Shown: positions 47,954-58,880, numbered from the stretch's first letter. The stretch: DNA of 64,000 nucleotides from Ceriagrion tenellum (GCA_963169105.1 OY720643.1:28554373-28618372), one strand, 5' to 3'. A program made the numbers and translations. The notes: a model not told the origin generated them from the letters alone.

Positions 47954-50248
47954 GACAAGGGCGGGAAAAATACATCCGAAGAAATGTGTTTCTTTCTCAG
48001 CAGGATGAGTAAAACATACAATCGATCTTAAAAAAATCCAATTCCTATACTTCCAAACTACGTCTTATTTTATTTTCTGTAACTAAATGTGTCATTAAAT
48101 TCTTATTAAGTTATATTTATTGTTTAATTAATATGAAGGAGATGCAGGAAAAGGAAGGAGGATGATTGTTCAGAGATGTCAGATAATAGAATATTGACAG
48201 GAATGCTTCTATAAAACTGAATTTTAAGACCAATACATTGAAATTTATTAAACAATATTTATATATCAGAGATTTTTCGACGTTTTAACGGAATACTGTT
48301 ACCTTTATACAGTATTACTACATGAAGCCCAGCCGTTAGAACGGGGACGGTATATCAAAGACTTCAAAGTTAGACGTGTTCCCGATATTTTGAAGCTATT
48401 TTTCAGTATTAAGCGAGCGCTTGTTACAAGCGAAGCTATGGCATTTTTCGTACCATCCACATGTTTTGAACTTCGAGAGGCGTCGAAACAAGAAAAATAA
48501 TCAACAGACAGGAGGTGCGTGGGTTCTTTTTACCCCTACGCACAATTGACGACGACGAAAACACAACAAGACTAAGGAATAAACCTACCACTTTCCGTAT
48601 CTCCTAACAGTGAACATGGTGCGTAACACAGCCGATGGAAGGACCACTAGAGGCCAAGGCCACTCGCCACGAAGAGAGCATTGATGAAGTCACGCCACAA
48701 GAGAGCCAGGGTGTCGCAGATAATAACTCATATTCTGATAAACATCTCTTGAACAGACATATACATAGCCGAACTGATAAGTAACAGTATCCTTCAACAT
48801 GGCACACCGTTACTGGCGGCAACAAAAAAGAGACACATATCCGTCTGTACGCAGAAAATAAAATTTTCGTCTCTTCATTTCATATAATTTACCATTTCTG
48901 GTCTTTTTATCGCGCTCATTAACACGCCGAGTACACATCTGATGTCGATATGAGAAACTGAAATTTCCAAGTTAATAATTCCAATTTTTTTTTCTTGATC
49001 AATAATGCTTCACGACTCATACAGATTTCACAAGTTATCGGCCACCATGCTAGATCAAATATTTTAAGACGAAATTTCCAAGTCCATTCTTGTAACTGGG
49101 TGGGCGCACTGGAGTCAACTTAGAAATGGGGAATGACGACCTGGGATGATATGTCACCCGTGAAGCGCTTAAAAGCAGTAGGAACGTGGGCATGCATCAC
49201 CACGGAGGAGTTGGGGTCGCCGCCTCTCAACAGATGTCACTTACGATAGCAAGCGCACTGAGATCACAGGGTTCGCAGCGTATCACACTAAAAGCAGGCA
49301 TCTGAAAGCGAGACTGACCGACACGATGACATATTGGTCGTCGTTATGGGAAACATGACGCCTAAGATATTCAGAGTGATGCATAACGTACCAAAAATAG
49401 GACGAGTAGATTAATGGCAGACTGTCACAGCAAGACGCCTTCAAAATACACCATTGGAAATTGGACGCACATGTCACGGAAATGATTGGAAAAAATACCA
49501 ATACTTCATCCATCTCCCCTTAACTGGTACAAGATAGCGACTATCAAAATGTACTTCACATCTTAACTCATATACTAAACCGAAGATTATTTGCGATGCA
49601 TGTATAAATTCCACATAAATGTGGACTAGTCCCATACATATCGCCACGCCAGCATATCGTTATAACGTTTCCATTCATGTAAAACACATAAAATAATAAT
49701 AGTTTGTATCGTTAAGCTCTTAGAGATATGAATATGGATCTATAAACAAGGTACATACACTGACATTTTATTAGACGCCGAGGGCGAGACCCGTAGGTTC
49801 AAACGAAAATTGGAAATTATATATTGACCCATCAATACTGTTAAAATTAAAATCTCAAAGGCAAATCGTCGCTTTACTCATGACGACAAAATATGCATGA
49901 AATATTATGAAGCCTGAGCACAAGTATTGCTTTCGATATAGTCAGAAAACGTCCGTCTTTCCCCAATTAGCACTTGCAGCAGAGCATTGACCTTATTGAA
50001 CGAACAGGATAATAAGCAATGTCTGCAAAGATTCCGACTGTATTCTCAGAGAGGTCGGAAATGAACCACACCCAACCAGTACATAGGAGGCACGAATTTT
50101 GCAGAAGATATTCTCCGACTACAAGAGCCACAAGTTTTCAGGAAGATTTAAATAGCCCTGAACCTCTTTCCGTTGGCTAATTAAATATCATTATATAGCG
50201 CGGAAAAAGATAATAAGTGCGAACTTCCACAGAGAAAAAAAAATCATC
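47954..50248. other. Non-coding stretch
   Basis: AT-rich, with no recognised gene or repeat apart from the flank of the SINE-like element at 50249. Near 50155-50230 (minus-strand downstream of the tRNA-like head) lies TTTTTTTTCTCTGTGGAAG, probably part of that element's body. Confidence 0.4.
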
Positions 50249-50321
50249 CGCCTAGACCGGGATTCGAACCCGAATCCCTCGATTCACGGCCGAGTGCTTT
50301 AGCCAGTTAGGCTACCGAGGC
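50249..50321 (-). repeat. tRNA-His-like sequence, probably a SINE head or tRNA pseudogene
   Basis: The minus strand folds as a full tRNA cloverleaf: acceptor GCCTCGG/TCTAGGC with one mismatch, A box TAGCCTAACTGG, anticodon stem CTCGG/TCGAG, loop CCGTGAA, and T arm with a perfect B box GGTTCGAATCC. The anticodon would be GTG (His). The nearly invariant T at position 33 is C, the acceptor stem has a C-T mismatch, and the discriminator region continues directly into ATGATTTTTTTTCTCTG. These points favour a tRNA-derived SINE or pseudogene over a working tRNA gene. The T run could act as a pol III terminator. Confidence 0.7.
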
Positions 50322-51616
50322 ATCCTCTTCCCCTGAGGATTTTTGTGACCTTTACTGGATTAGATGTTCTCCGTGGCTAGTCCCGGATAGCTTGAAAATT
50401 GTCAAAAGTTAATAAATTTATCGACCAACGGAAATGTAGCAGTTTAAGTATAGTGATGCGTTCGAAAACAAATCGGTACTTCGTATGGAGGAGGATAACG
50501 GAACTGATTAATTACGAGGCACTCCACTAAAACCACATTTAGAATTGTTTCACGAGGACTGTAGTGGGAAAAGCTGCACTTCAAAAGCAGTGCACGGAAT
50601 GGTAAAATAACTAATGCTGTTCTTTAAATTTTATTCAGGAACTGATTAGCGATTTGCAATACGTTGAGCAACTCAATAAATAACTTATAAGCTCAATACA
50701 TTCAACCTAATGCCAAATGGCTGACCAATAATAATTAGCCATTACGTTTAATCTGATATCACAATAAATGAAAAGCGTTATTCACAGCCTATTGAGTCGA
50801 AGACAATCAATGGCGGCGTTAACATATTTTTTACAATACGCACGTACGTATCTATAAATGTGTGAGTCGGGTAAAAGGGTATATGCATGTTTCTAATCCT
50901 TTGGTAAGCATTTCAGATGTATACGTATGAAGATGTACTAAGGAAGTCAAATAAGGCATTGAAGATAAATGAAAATGCCGCGTGAGTAGCACATATGCAC
51001 TGAGGTAATTTCTTTTAAATATGCACTAAAGGAGAAGATACTGAAGCACAGAGAAGAAAAAACATCCACGTCATTTTCCAACGCATAAAAATTGAGGGAA
51101 ATTTTAAAATACAACATAACTAACTTGTGATCAGACTAACACACACGCTATACCATGAATACACCGGTATTACCAAAAACGTCATGAAAATGTATGTATT
51201 GCAATGGAAATTAGGCATTGATTAACAATCTGAGGCAATATTTTCCTCAGCTGTTTTTATTAAAAAAAGTACTTCTCTTCTCAGGAGAAGATATGTCTTT
51301 GGGATTCACCCAAATGTCTGACTTTACAATTAACAAGATTTTTTTTAAACATACCATGCATGCTACTTTTCGCGATATAAAAATTACTCTAAACTAACTC
51401 ACAAAAACTAAAAAAGCTCTCAAGAAGCACGGGATTAAGCAAAATACAACGTCTATCACGCTTCGTTCTCAGAAAAGATCGAAAATTTCCCTCGTGCTGC
51501 GTCCAAGAAAAAGATCCAGCTTTGTAATACAACTTCATCACATGCTTTAAGCTCTCCACGTTCACAACTCATTCTCTGTAGACAAAATAGTCGGACCAGA
51601 GGAAAACCAGCATTAC
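50322..51616. other. Non-coding stretch
   Basis: AT-rich spacer. A TTTG|GTAAGC donor-like site on the plus strand occurs near 50904. If the exon at 51617-51698 is real, this is the beginning of its first intron. Confidence 0.4.
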
Positions 51617-51698
51617 CTATCCTCACTGTGCAGTAGACACAAAATAACAAGAAGAGAATTGAATGTTCTTTCCCACGCGAGCACAAGTCCACCGCCAT
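51617..51698 (-). CDS. Candidate first coding exon with signal peptide
   Basis: The minus-strand ATG at 51698 (context GCGCGCATGGCG) opens 27 codons and one base, MAVDLCSRGKEHSILFLLF then CVYCTVRI. It ends at the donor ATAG|GTAATG (intron from 51616), phase 1. A short charged N-terminus followed by an uninterrupted hydrophobic core (ILFLLFCVYC) is the layout of a secretory signal peptide or signal anchor. Insect genes for secreted and membrane proteins often have a first exon that ends right after it. The GTAATG donor is weaker than GTAAGT. The frame stays open past the donor for some distance, so an unspliced reading exists. Upstream DNA is CpG-rich. The protein cannot be named from this alone. 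Confidence 0.42.
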
Positions 51699-51800
51699 GC
51701 GCGCCCCTATTCGAAGCCCCTCCCATGGTGTTGTGAGCGGGCGGAAGAGTTAGTCTGAAGGCCGACGGCTGAGAGCGCCTGTGTCATCCTTTCCGGTAAG
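51699..51800. promoter_or_regulatory. CpG-rich, possibly divergent promoter
   Basis: A short GC- and CpG-rich segment directly upstream of the signal-peptide exon contains GGGCGGAAG (Ets/GC-box-like). On the opposite strand it ends in a good donor TTTCCG|GTAAGC at 51796-51801. This could be the 5' UTR and core promoter of the minus-strand exon. It could also carry a non-coding first exon going rightward. Confidence 0.35.
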
Positions 51801-52810
51801 CGGATTGGGAGCGCCAGCCGTGACGTATCGAAAGTCGAAGGGTTTAGCGTTCAATCAGCAGCAGTGTCCTGAAGCGGCTCCACAGCCCGCTCATATAATC
51901 TGGGAGCACACCAACCGGGAGGTATTCGTGCCTCCAGGCCATTATTCTTGTTTTCAACATTAAATAAACCATTAAAAGACGAAAAATACTAATGACAAAG
52001 AAAACCAACCCTTTTGATTAAAGCAACTCTAATAATTAATCAACAGGAAGGCTATCCGAGTAAAGATATTTCCAAGTATTCATCTATAGGTAATTATATA
52101 CTCTCCAATAATTAATTAACAATGCTTTCCGAAGGGCAATATTATCCATTGGAGTATCATTTGTAACAATTTCGTAAAAATGACTATGGAGTACCTATAT
52201 GTACTACCCAAATGAATCTCTGACAAGGCGTTAAGACCCCGGGAATTATCAGGAATAATTAATCACTAATTGTTGAGTAATGACCGTGGAACACACTAAG
52301 ACAATTGACATAATTAAAAACTTCTATACATGCGTATGCACTAAAATGAGTGTAATATCATTCCTACCGCTTTTTTCCTACAAGTCAGCACAGATCGTGG
52401 AATTCAACTGAAGGCTCAACAATGGCCGAGCTAGCACTATGCCAAAAACTCAACTAATTACCACTATTGAGGAGGCAGACTTTATGGCGAGTGAGAATGT
52501 GATCCTGAGAACTTGGGATTAGTTTGCGGCCAGAGCTGTGATGACCACTAAAAATGAAAGTCACTATATAGACAGTTTCAAGGTGAGAAACTCCAGAAAA
52601 TGAAGGTAATGATATGCTTCAATTTTATTTGAATATAAGGAAAAAACACATTCTGGACCCTACGCTTATGGAATCTATACGTCCTATGGTCACTTTACAA
52701 TTTTCACAAACCACTTAAACGTCTTACGCAATTATAATACCATCTGTGAAACGAATGATACATGATGCGGTTATTTGCAAGGTAGTAAAATAGTAGCATG
52801 GCTCATGTAT
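51801..52810. other. Non-coding stretch
   Basis: AT-rich with no gene or repeat recognised, up to the target duplication of the hAT-like element. Confidence 0.4.
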
Positions 52811-53046
52811 ATACCAACTAGAGATGGGTGCCGTCTAGATTTTGGTCGGCGGCGGCGTGGGGGGGAATAAAGCCGGCGGCGGCGCGGCGTGTTGACGTCA
52901 TATCGTATACGAGAGGAAAATTGTGAATAACTGGAAAAGTTCAGAGCATTTTATTACAACCAGCAAAAATGTAAAGAATTACCTTAAATACTGTGTCGTC
53001 AAGGGGTTAATTTACAACCATTGGTTGTAATGCAGGTAATTGTCAT

Positions 53047-53300
53047 GCAGGGGCCGACAGCGAATATGATACGCGAGGAATCTCCCGAAGAGAATGACAG
53101 TGACAATGAGGAACAGCATTACTCGGTGTATTAAACAGAGAGACATGGGCCCAAAAGATGCGCGTTTTGCTAATGAGAAAGAATGGGAAAAGCAGAACAA
53201 TCAGTGAATTATTTGCTAAATGTATTTGCAAGGAGCACACCGTCAAAACTTTTCTTGGTTTCGCTGAAGCTGGAGACAGTGAAAAGGACGATGAGGAAGA
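53047..53300 (+). pseudogene. Possible zinc-finger scrap (tentative)
   Basis: One plus-strand frame gives an acidic stretch REESPEENDSDNEEQHYSVY ending in a stop, then GPKRCAFC. A second frame continues with KNGKSRTISELFAKCICKEH. Together the Cys spacing loosely recalls the Cys-rich C-terminal domain of piggyBac transposases (C..C...G..R.T...C..C....CLEH). It lies on the opposite strand from the piggyBac remnant at 55507, so a common origin would require a rearrangement. A second acidic run (GDSEKDDEEEQHGWEDD) follows. The evidence is weak. Confidence 0.2.
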
Positions 53301-54099
53301 ACAACACGGTTGGGAGGATGATAAATTATTTCTAAAGCCGGTGTCCCACGGTAATTTTCTTTTATATTTATCCATGAATACATTCAAAGTTACACTGCGC
53401 AAGCGCACGCAAATATTCGGTAAGTTTCTGAAAATACGAAAACTGTAAATTCTTCATGAAAATCGGTCACTGAAATGCTTTTCTGCACGCGTGCACTTCG
53501 ACCACCACCATCACGTTCTCGCAGGATCTCGCACCTCGAATATTATACTATTATTTAGTAAAGAAGTAATTGTTTGACGTTGAAACTGCGCTCCTCGACA
53601 TACTCTTGCCGTTTTGCTTTAAACTAAGAAAGGGATTTGTAGACTATGCTAGGTATATTATGGTTAATATCAACGATAAAATACTTTTTATCGACCAGAG
53701 GGAAATCCCTCACTGCGTATTTTCTAAATAACTTTGAGGCTACTTTGACATAGATTGATGATTTATGTATTAATATATAAAATTAGTACCGTACTTGATA
53801 TTTATAAAGCGTCAATTGCTCGCTCAGAATATTTGTTGCTTCACTCAGAGACTTTCAGTGCGAGAGGATTAGACCTGATTTTTTTTATAATTTACGATAT
53901 CTGTACGAACTACCTCCAAAAATATGAAGCTCGACCGGATCCAAGTAAATTATAATAGTTTTCGCGTATAAATACGACCATTAGGCGTAATATAAAGAAT
54001 AATACGCGTATAAATAACTAGAATCTGAGGAAAGTATCAATAGGCCATATCATTAGTTTAGAACTCCCACGCCATGATTTCCGAATTCTTTCTTAATGA

Positions 54100-54170
54100 A
54101 TGGTAGTCTGGTGAGGAGAGCGCTCGCCTTGCGTGAGAAGGATCGTGGTCTCGATTCTCCATTGGAGACA
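54100..54170 (+). repeat. tRNA-derived SINE head inside the hAT-like element
   Basis: GGTAGTCTGGTGAGGAGAGC, then GCTCGCCTTGCGTGAGAAGG, then a B-box-like GGTCTCGATTCTCC follow the layout of a tRNA-like pol III promoter, with decayed A- and B-box bases. It differs from the SINE at 3444 and the His-like element at 50249, so it is a third tRNA-derived type. Confidence 0.5.
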
Positions 54171-54623
54171 TTTTGGTGAACGAATTTTTTGACTAGCTAC
54201 ATTGTTTTAAATTTCAGTAATTGTAATATTTTTACACAGTGATGGATAGTCTTATCAGATCGTTATTTCTATTTCTAGTTTCGGACGTTTTCTACGTTTA
54301 ACATAGTTTCGGCGACTCTGGGCTGGGGAACAGCTACATAGGGATTCTGACGAGTTCCATCGTGAGCAAGCATGCTTGTTCTTGCAATTCCTTCGCTTTA
54401 TACGTATGCCGAAAGTAAATCTCGGGTAATTACAGAAATAGGTGTGTTCTATTCCATATCATGCCTCGTAGGTCCCGCAAAAGTATCTTCTATGCTTGTT
54501 CTTTTTGTACAGAGAATACAATACTGATGGCAGCAGAAAAAGTTCATTTCTCGGCCGCCAGCCGATCAGCGCCAAATTCATGAATTTTTCCCGCTCGTTA
54601 AACATGGGGTCCAACAGTTCACG

Positions 54624-54705
54624 AAACTCTATTCATTAATAAGGAATTAGTTATCTCTATTCTAATAAACTCTATTCATTAATAAGGTTTTAGTTATTAG
54701 AATAG
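54624..54705. repeat. Tandem duplication of about 40 bp
   Basis: Two adjacent copies start AAACTCTATTCATTAATAAG (54624-54666 and 54667-about 54705), the second with small deletions and changes. A local replication-slippage duplication inside the transposon. Confidence 0.8.
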
Positions 54706-55506
54706 AATATGACGGTCATGTATACACTTCTAAAATGAAGCTAAATGGAGATTTTCATCCACTCCTACTGCTTCAGGTTCTATGTGATCACTCATAGTAT
54801 GCAAATTAAAATAGGTAACGGTAATAAAATAAAAAAATTTACAACATGATAGTAAAATAATATTTCACGAACACGCATTTCCATATACTTTTATAATTAA
54901 TGTATTCTTTATCAACCTCATCGTATTAGACGATTGAAGTTCAAAATAGAAAAATATTGGACATAATGACTCCAAGTAAAGTAAAAATAATCAGTTAAAA
55001 AATAAATGACGTAAAATATGAGACCAAATATGAAAACTGCCTTCTATCACAAAGCTACAGATTTTAATGTGCAGAAATGACACTTGCAGCAGTTTTCTCT
55101 CCACTGAAATGTCTTGATGGAATATATAGGACTGCGGCTGTGAGGGCAATTATAACTGAGAAAAAACATATGCTTGAACGCTCGCCGTGCAAACTCCGGG
55201 CAGATATCACTCCGAGTAAGAATACTCAGTCTCTTGGTTTCGAGTTTTAGTGTCACCGCCATTAAGCAAACTTATATTATTAAATGCAGAAGATTTAATG
55301 CATTGGCAGCTTCATTTAGCGATGAACACGATGATAAATGGCTTTTTGATATTTGTTGTTCATGATGGATGATACTTCCGATTAATGGTAAAGCATAAGA
55401 ATGCTGAAAATACGTGCAGTGGGGAATAATTTTGTCTCCGCTGTCTCACTCAATATTCGACTCTACACTTGAGAATGAATTTCCCATGTCGAGCTAAAAT
55501 TATAAC

Positions 55507-56562
55507 TTAATTGAACGTACGTGTCCATAGAAATGCATGTGAATAAAACGGCTTTGCATTTTTATTTTCCTTAGAATCGTAACCCATCCCATGAATTGGC
55601 AAAGAATGCATGAATGATAACCTCTTCACAACATCAGGACTGTTGCTGAGCGAATACGGTCCATCGGGTTGCTTTCCAGTATAAATTTCTAAGGTTAGAG
55701 AATAAAAAACCATAGCATCTACAAATGCAAAAATTTTAATCCCGTACTTATTTGGTTTACTTGGGATGTATTGCCGGAATGCGCAACGACCTCTTAAACC
55801 CTCAAGTTTCTCATCAACAGTAGTGTATTCACCAAGAGTGTCAGCACTTTAGCAATTGCTGACAAATTTCTCAAATATCTCACGAATCGGGGATAGCCTA
55901 TCATTTTTTTCTGTCTTCCCTGGTGTACCTCTCGTCAAAACGTAAGCATTTTAGCAAAAAATGAAAACTTTTTCTTGACATAACAACTGGAAACATCTCT
56001 ATCCCTGTCTTATCAGAAGCCCAAATGTCAGCAGAGTTCAGATAATTCATTTTACGAACACCAACTAAATATAGAAGGCCAAATAATGTCCAAATTTCAA
56101 CATCTGTCTCCTTAGCATCTCGATCTCGAACGGAATGAATTTGAACATTCGTATTTTCTACAACAATTCTCAGCATTTCACTATCAAAAAACCATTGCCA
56201 ACAAGACATAACAAAATCAGCATTTTTTGTTTGACCTCTTACCCCAGGAAGATGTAAAACAATTTTATGCGGTCTTGTTCGAATGTTTTTAGGTGTTGCA
56301 TAGGTCACCCACTTTGTTACTTTGTCTTTACCTAGTAGTTGAGCAGAAGCACTGGTCTCAGAGTAACTATAATTGTCCTCACTGCTTTCAATTTCCTGTT
56401 CAGTCTCAGAGCTGCCTTCCCTTTGCTCGACGTTATCCTCTTCATTTTCCATTCCGCATGAGACGACTCCGGCTCAGATGATTCTAAACATTGAGTAAGT
56501 AGCCGCGTGATCTTTTTAACGTCTATTGGTATAATTGGATTGTACTTCATTTTCTTTGCCAT
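55507..56562 (-). pseudogene. Decayed piggyBac-family transposase
   Basis: piggyBac transposases excise and insert elements at TTAA using a DDD catalytic core. The minus strand shows, in order: a start MAKKMKYNPIIPIDVKKITR, an acidic region (NEEDNVEQREGSSETEQEIE), and TRPHKIVLHLPGVRGQTKNA. Then come WQWFFDSEMLRIVVENTNVQ, LFGLLYLVGVRKMNYLNSAD, FHFLLKCLRFDERYTREDR, SPIREIFEKF and VDEKLEGLRGRCAFRQYIPS with KPNKYGIKIFAFVD. The last block holds the conserved region around the first catalytic Asp. Damage includes a frame change near 56450, a frameshift in a run of A at about 55905-55912, an in-frame TAA near 55850, and loss of everything after about 55570 (remaining catalytic residues and Cys-rich C-terminus). 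It sits inside the hAT-like element 52819-57272. Its own TTAA-flanked termini were not located. Confidence 0.88.
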
Positions 56563-57326
56563 TACTTAAAGATGAAAAAAATGCCTAAATACTCTAGGTA
56601 GCGCGCTGAAAGTCGTAAAATTTTACAATAATGACAATAAAATATGCAAAAATGGCACTTTTCTAATTACAAGTATGACTGATTAATGAGTGCCTTACAT
56701 GAAATGATACTTACGGTTTTTCGGCGGAAACTCTGGCGCGGTTGAAATTATAGCGGAAAGAGGACCTCTGACTTCTGCAACACAAACCAGTCTGATTGAT
56801 CGTGTCCTTCGAAATATTAGGCAGAGTTGTGAGAAGAATACGAAGGCCTTTAAAACTGGCTACAATGACATACTTAGTGTAATCAAACACAATAAGCGTA
56901 AAATAAAATTCTAAGAAAGCGAACCTAAAAAGTTAGGCGAGCACTCACGTCCAGCCTGAGTGGCTCGGACCGCGCGCATGTGAAACAAAATATCCTATTC
57001 CAGCCTTGCGAGTGAGTGTACGAGATCATTCTAAATGAACAACGTTACTAAAAGGGTAAAGGCACAGAGAATCTCAGCGTCATAGTGGCCTACCATCGGA
57101 AAATATTACGGTAATAAACACTAGGTGAGCCCAGGAAGCTCGGCGCGAGTTTCGCAGGGTTAAAATTCAAGTCGCGCCGCGCCGCCGCCGTTAAAATGAC
57201 CGGCAGCGGCGTGGCGGCGCGCCGTAGTTTTTACCTCGGCGGCGCGGGGTACCAGCGCGGCGCCTATCTCTAATACCAACCCGCCATACCTTTCGAGTAA
57301 TCAGCGAATTACAGCATTACTATGAA

Positions 57327-57439
57327 AACCAAATCAAATTATCTCTTTTTAGCTATTGCTTCTAAAAATTGCTTCTTTGTGCAACCAAATCTAATTATCT
57401 CTTTTCAGCTATTGTTTCTAAAAAATTGCTTCTTTGTGC
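57327..57439. repeat. Tandem direct duplication, two 56/57-bp units
   Basis: Unit 1 (57327-57382) and unit 2 (57383-57439) both start AACCAAATC and end GCTTCTTTGTGC, differing at only a few positions and by one inserted A. It lies just outside the right end of the hAT-like element. Confidence 0.9.
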
Positions 57440-57999
57440 AACCGATGACAGAGGTATTCTTAAGAGATGTTTCATAATGAATAAGTCAAAATAAATACTT
57501 TATTCCGTCGTTTTGTTTAAGCCATTAAAAAACTTTTGCTTTTACCAGTGACATGCCTTGTTAATAACGAAAACAATGTAAAGCACAAAATAATTAAACT
57601 AGCGGGCTAATATACTTTTCATAAATCCTTGTTAGATCCAAAGGAGCCTACAATAATTTTTTGATAAAAACTCAAAAAATATTATGGCAGGTGCTAATAT
57701 TTTATCGCACTTCAATTGCCAAAGGCATTTTGCACCATAAACACAGTAGGTATTACACATTCGGGGAATTTACGCAACTAAAATAAGATGTACTTCTATT
57801 ATCCAAATATCTCTAATTCTCGTATACTAACACCATTTAATTTCAAGTTCTGTTTAAAAAGGAATCTTGTACAACACCTCACGTAATTTTAAGCTCCGTG
57901 TTCAAAAAATTCACGGAAATTTTGGCTTTTACTGCCCATACCGAATGAAGGCCCCATTTTCTGAGTCGTCGGATTATGAATTCCTATTCTTTAGTAGTC
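57440..57999. other. Non-coding spacer
   Basis: AT-rich. No gene or repeat recognised. Confidence 0.4.
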
Positions 58000-58440
58000 A
58001 ACCCGAAGTTTGGTTTGCAGCAGTTCTCCACACATAGCAGTCTCCTGCCAATCACATCAGCTCCTCGAACGAATGCCTGCCTAGGTCTTCCTCTCCCGTT
58101 TTTTCCTTCCACAGAGCCCTATAGCAATGTAAACAGCAGTCCTTCATGTCTCAGAATGTGCCCAATCCAGGAGTAGCGACGTTTTCTGACTATATTCCAC
58201 GGACAAGTACCTCCTCCGAATCACGAATAACGAATAAAATCACGAATGAGGTCTTCGGAAGACCTCATTCGTGATTCCCTCCCTCCAACCCAATTATCCC
58301 TCCAACTGATTTTGAGCATAAGGAGATAGCACCATAGCTCAAATGCATCAATCTTTCTTTCCATCCATTCAAAGAGTCCATATTTCGCAGCCATTGAGGA
58401 ATTCGCTCCAAATAAATTTTTTATCAGCAGTTTTCCTATC
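58000..58440 (-). pseudogene. LINE family B-like C-terminal fragment
   Basis: Read leftward, the translation gives FIWSEFLNGCEIWTL, FELWCYLLMLKISWRDN, then RYSWIGHILRHEGLL and GSVEGKNGRGRPRQAFVR. This is the same order as in the other LINE B tails (VWSVALYGSE.WT, WCWRRMLKI.W, WIGH.LRH.GLL, GRGRPR). It is diverged from the plus-strand copies at 43085 and 58990 and broken by several stops and frameshifts. A near-perfect hairpin (58238-58276) lies between the ISWRDN and WIGH parts. Confidence 0.72.
58238..58276. repeat. Perfect 19-bp inverted repeat with 1-nt spacer
   Basis: AATCACGAATGAGGTCTTC (58238-58256), a single G, then its exact reverse complement (58258-58276). Two shorter CACGAAT copies sit just to the left (about 58222). 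It interrupts the LINE B remnant and is not part of the conserved LINE coding pattern. It is probably a templated palindrome created by replication or repair. Confidence 0.92.
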
Positions 58441-58559
58441 CTCCTGTCTATATAAGTGACATTAAATCACTTTACGGTAGAAAGAAATTCAAAGATGTAA
58501 ATAAAGTGGACTTAAGTTTTGACTATGGCCGAGTCCCAAGGAATTCACCTCAAACGATC

Positions 58560-58880
58560 CGCCTTGTCTCAAGTGACACGGCTCTAAACCATCGGCCAAT
58601 GACTGAGGGGCAAGCACTTCGCGAGACGTGGGATGAGGTGAGGGGGAACGGCATATATGACGAAAGAGGCGCCTCGTGGCGTTATCTGGCCTGGGGCATG
58701 GGCGAGGCCGGGCGGCGTCGACGAGGAGGCAGGCGGCGGAGGGCGCGGCGCCTATTTTTGAGACCGCGATGCGTCGTGGAGGTTGGCGGAGGTGATGTGC
58801 GAGAGGGAGGGCCGGAGGTGTTTGCAGCTTCAAACAGCTATTTGCCAGGGGGCAGGGAAGGCACGGTGCACAGAAGGCGA
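58560..58880. other. CpG-rich patch
   Basis: GC- and CpG-rich (GGCGGCGTCGACGAGGAGGC near 58711), with overlapping frames on both strands of 110-130 codons. Composition and placement are like the other isolated CpG-rich patches in the window. It could be a small promoter or first exon. No domain or splice pair was resolved. Confidence 0.3.

Larger units (their letters stand above)
52819..57272. mobile_element. 4.45-kb hAT-like DNA transposon with 8-bp target duplication
   Basis: Both ends start TAGAGATRGGYGCCG when read inward (52819 onward on the plus strand, 57272 inward on the minus strand). They are flanked by the identical 8-mer ATACCAAC (52811-52818 and 57273-57280). An 8-bp target duplication with short TIRs beginning TAGAG/CAGAG is the hallmark of the hAT superfamily. 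Subterminal 60-110 bp at each end are dense in GGCGGCG repeats (for example GCCGGCGGCGGCGCGGCG near 52872), an extreme contrast with the AT-rich interior and plausible transposase-binding sites. No hAT transposase was recognised inside. Instead the element contains a decayed piggyBac transposase (55507-56562), a tRNA-like SINE head (about 54100-54170) and a local tandem duplication. It is best read as a non-autonomous hAT-type element that accumulated or captured other elements. Confidence 0.8.

Noticed and set aside
50249..50321. Functional tRNA-His gene
   Set aside because: C at position 33, an acceptor mismatch and a SINE-like 3' continuation argue against function.
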